Assembly (NCBI GenBank): GCA_027483005.1
Contig: JAIXVN010000124.1
Location: 1-6,149, forward strand
Origin: Verrucomicrobiaceae bacterium
Lineage (GTDB): Bacteria > Verrucomicrobiota > Verrucomicrobiia > Verrucomicrobiales > Akkermansiaceae
Direction: 5' to 3'
Length of the DNA stretch: 6,149 nt
How positions within the stretch are numbered: the first letter of the stretch is position 1; each line of letters starts with the position of its first letter. Below are positions 4,413-6,149 of this stretch, piece after piece. The translations under genes were made by a program, and so were the position numbers. The notes beneath the pieces are model-generated. The model did not search any database and was not told where the DNA came from. It saw only the letters and a list, made by a program, of their open reading frames with translations.

Positions 4413-6149
4413 ATGAACCAGCTTCCCTGGATCCTCCTGTTCCTGCCGCTCGTCGTCGCGGCAGCCAACCAGCTTTTCCTGAAACGCTCGCCACTCGCCG
4501 TGATCACCTCGGTGGTCTCTGCTGCGGTCACGTTTGGCATCGCGGTTTCCCTGCTCGGAAAAACCGGCACCTCGACCTTCGAATGGGCCGGCGTGAAGGG
4601 CTTCTCGATCGAGCTCGGCATCACCCTCGACCGGCTCTCGACCGGCATGATGATCGTGGTCACGGGCATCGGTCTGCTGGTTCACATCTTCTCGGTCGCC
4701 TACATGAAGGACGACGAGGCCAAGGCCCGCTTCTTCACGGGTCTGTCGCTGTTCATGTTCTCGATGACCGGCATCGTGCTGGCCTCGAACTTCATCATGA
4801 CCTTCATCTTCTGGGAGCTGGTCGGCGTGAGTTCCTACCTGCTCATCGGCCACTGGTATCAAAAGGACTCCGCCGCCGATGCCGCGAAGAAGGCCTTCCT
4901 CTGCAACCGCGTCGGTGACTTTGGATTCCTGATCGGGATCCTCCTGCTGTGGGGCATCACTGGGAGCCTCGCCTTCGATGGCATGGCAGTGGGCGTGAAG
5001 CAATTCGCCGCCGCCCATCCTGCGATCTTCGCCGCCACGCTTTCCACCGCCCTGCTCTGCGTCTTCTGCGGCGCGGTCGGCAAGTCCGCCCAACTTCCGC
5101 TCCACGTCTGGCTGCCCGACGCCATGGAAGGCCCGACCCCGGTGTCCGCCCTGATCCACGCCGCGACGATGGTCGCGGCGGGCGTCTACATGCTGTTCCG
5201 CGTGCAGTTTTCCCTTCATCTGGAGCCCGAATTCCTTCGCGGACTCTTCTCCAGCGAAGTCATCGCCTGGATCGGCGGCATCACCGCCCTCGCCGCCGCG
5301 CTGATGGCCACCCAGCAGGACGACATCAAGCGAGTCCTCGCCTACTCCACGCTCTCCCAGCTTGGCTACATGGTCATGGCGGTCGGACTCGTCGCCGGTG
5401 AGGCTGGCATGTTCCACCTTTTCACCCACGCCTGGTTCAAGGCCCTGCTCTTCCTCGGTTCCGGTGCCGTCATCCACGCCTGCCACCACGAGCAGGACAT
5501 CTGGAAAATGGGCGGTTTGCTGAAGAAAATGCCGATCACCGGCATCACTTTCCTGATCGGTTTCCTCGCCCTGATCGCCATTCCCGGCACCTCGGGCTTC
5601 TTCTCGAAGGAACTCATCCTCGACGCCGCCCATGAACACAACCCGGCCCTGTTCTGGATCGCCGCCGTGGTTGCCGTGCTCACCCCGTTCTACATGACAC
5701 GCCTGTTTGTCGTCGCCTTCCTCGGCAAGCCACGCGACCACGGTTCCGAGCACGCTCATGAGGTTGGTCCGCTGATGTTCGTCCCGCTGGCTCTTCTCGC
5801 CGTGATGGCCCTGATTTCCGGCTACAAGAGCGTCAGCGGGCTCGCCCCTGCCCTTCCGGAGCATGCAGGCGAATTCCACTTCGGCGGAATCGTGCCGATG
5901 GTCTCACTTGTGGCAGTCGCCATCGGAGTGATCGCCGGTTTCCTGCTCTACAAGGGCAAGGACAAGGACCCTGTCTCCGTCCCGCTATTCAAGAACCGCT
6001 TCTACGTCGATGGCTTCTATGACAATGTGGTCGTCCGCTACCTCCAGGACGCCTTCGCCGGCATCGTGAACTTCTTCGACAAGTTCCTCATCGACGGAGT
6101 CGGAGTTGGAGGCCTCTCACGCGGAGCCGAGAGCTTCGGCAACCTCTTC
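4413..6149 (+). CDS. nuoL: NADH-quinone oxidoreductase subunit L (3' end outside window)
   Basis: This is the largest antiporter-like subunit of complex I, at the distal end of the membrane arm. The frame is open from the ATG at 4413 to the window edge (579 codons). It begins MNQLPWILLFLPLVVA and continues with SVAYMKDDE, FIFWELVGVSSYLLIG (E135, the conserved helix-5 glutamate), and GKSAQLPLHVWLPDAMEGP (K224). LIHAATMVAAGVY (H249), TQQDDIKRVLAYSTLSQLGYM and HLFTHAWFKALLFLGSG (K343) follow. These charged residues are those of the proton channel in NuoL/Mrp antiporter proteins. The NRFYVDGFYD segment near the end resembles the stretch before the C-terminal part, so roughly the last 40-70 residues, with the final membrane helix, are probably missing. 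The gene starts 28 bp after nuoK, without a Shine-Dalgarno sequence. Confidence 0.97.
   Translation, partial: MNQLPWILLFLPLVVAAANQLFLKRSPLAVITSVVSAAVTFGIAVSLLGKTGTSTFEWAGVKGFSIELGITLDRLSTGMMIVVTGIGLLVHIFSVAYMKDDEAKARFFTGLSLFMFSMTGIVLASNFIMTFIFWELVGVSSYLLIGHWYQKDSAADAAKKAFLCNRVGDFGFLIGILLLWGITGSLAFDGMAVGVKQFAAAHPAIFAATLSTALLCVFCGAVGKSAQLPLHVWLPDAMEGPTPVSALIHAATMVAAGVYMLFRVQFSLHLEPEFLRGLFSSEVIAWIGGITALAAALMATQQDDIKRVLAYSTLSQLGYMVMAVGLVAGEAGMFHLFTHAWFKALLFLGSGAVIHACHHEQDIWKMGGLLKKMPITGITFLIGFLALIAIPGTSGFFSKELILDAAHEHNPALFWIAAVVAVLTPFYMTRLFVVAFLGKPRDHGSEHAHEVGPLMFVPLALLAVMALISGYKSVSGLAPALPEHAGEFHFGGIVPMVSLVAVAIGVIAGFLLYKGKDKDPVSVPLFKNRFYVDGFYDNVVVRYLQDAFAGIVNFFDKFLIDGVGVGGLSRGAESFGNLF

Noticed and set aside
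4365..5879. 504-codon open frame on the minus strand opposite nuoL
   Set aside because: It lies opposite a clear nuoL frame, is rich in Glu, Gly, Asp and His as expected of antisense reading of a GC-rich membrane gene, and has no recognisable domain.

Overview
This window is a stretch of a bacterial respiratory complex I (NADH:quinone oxidoreductase, nuo) operon. All genes are on the + strand in the standard order: nuoG (3' part), nuoH, nuoI, nuoJ, nuoK, nuoL (5' part). One foreign-looking gene interrupts the series between nuoH and nuoI. The nuo genes are GC-rich (hand counts of sample lines give about 57-68 %), and none has a convincing Shine-Dalgarno sequence. NuoG keeps the terminal cysteine of its ferredoxin-like part but lacks the N7 cysteine set and has a short C-terminal domain. 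I infer a Verrucomicrobiota-type bacterium, or a relative in the PVC group. That placement rests on general resemblance, not on a marker gene, so confidence is moderate.

Layout: 1-1046 nuoG C-terminal part; 1063-2334 nuoH; 2325-2796 a 472-bp cassette bounded by 28-bp inverted repeats (26/28 identical) and carrying a single GxxExxY/PD-(D/E)XK-fold gene (2358-2771, about 49 % GC); 2803-3369 nuoI; 3370-3451 an AT-rich spacer with a repeat/hairpin; 3452-4012 nuoJ; 4013-4063 a second AT-rich spacer with a short repeat; 4064-4384 nuoK; 4413-6149 nuoL, running off the window. There is no gene-free stretch longer than 300 bases. I see no RNA genes, CRISPR array, promoter or terminator.

The nuo genes together build complex I. 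NuoG and NuoI belong to the peripheral electron-transfer arm. NuoH anchors that arm to the membrane and forms much of the quinone site. NuoJ, NuoK and NuoL form part of the proton-pumping membrane arm.

The most interesting object is the GxxExxY cassette. Its left repeat supplies the last residues and stop codon of NuoH and a possible ribosome binding site for the cassette gene. Its right repeat overlaps the cassette gene's stop codon and forms most of the leader of nuoI. It looks like a small non-autonomous mobile or selfish unit that inserted in an essential operon without breaking it. The next two spacers also hold short AT-rich repetitive sequences of different kinds, so all three junctions from nuoH to nuoK appear to have taken up repeat DNA.
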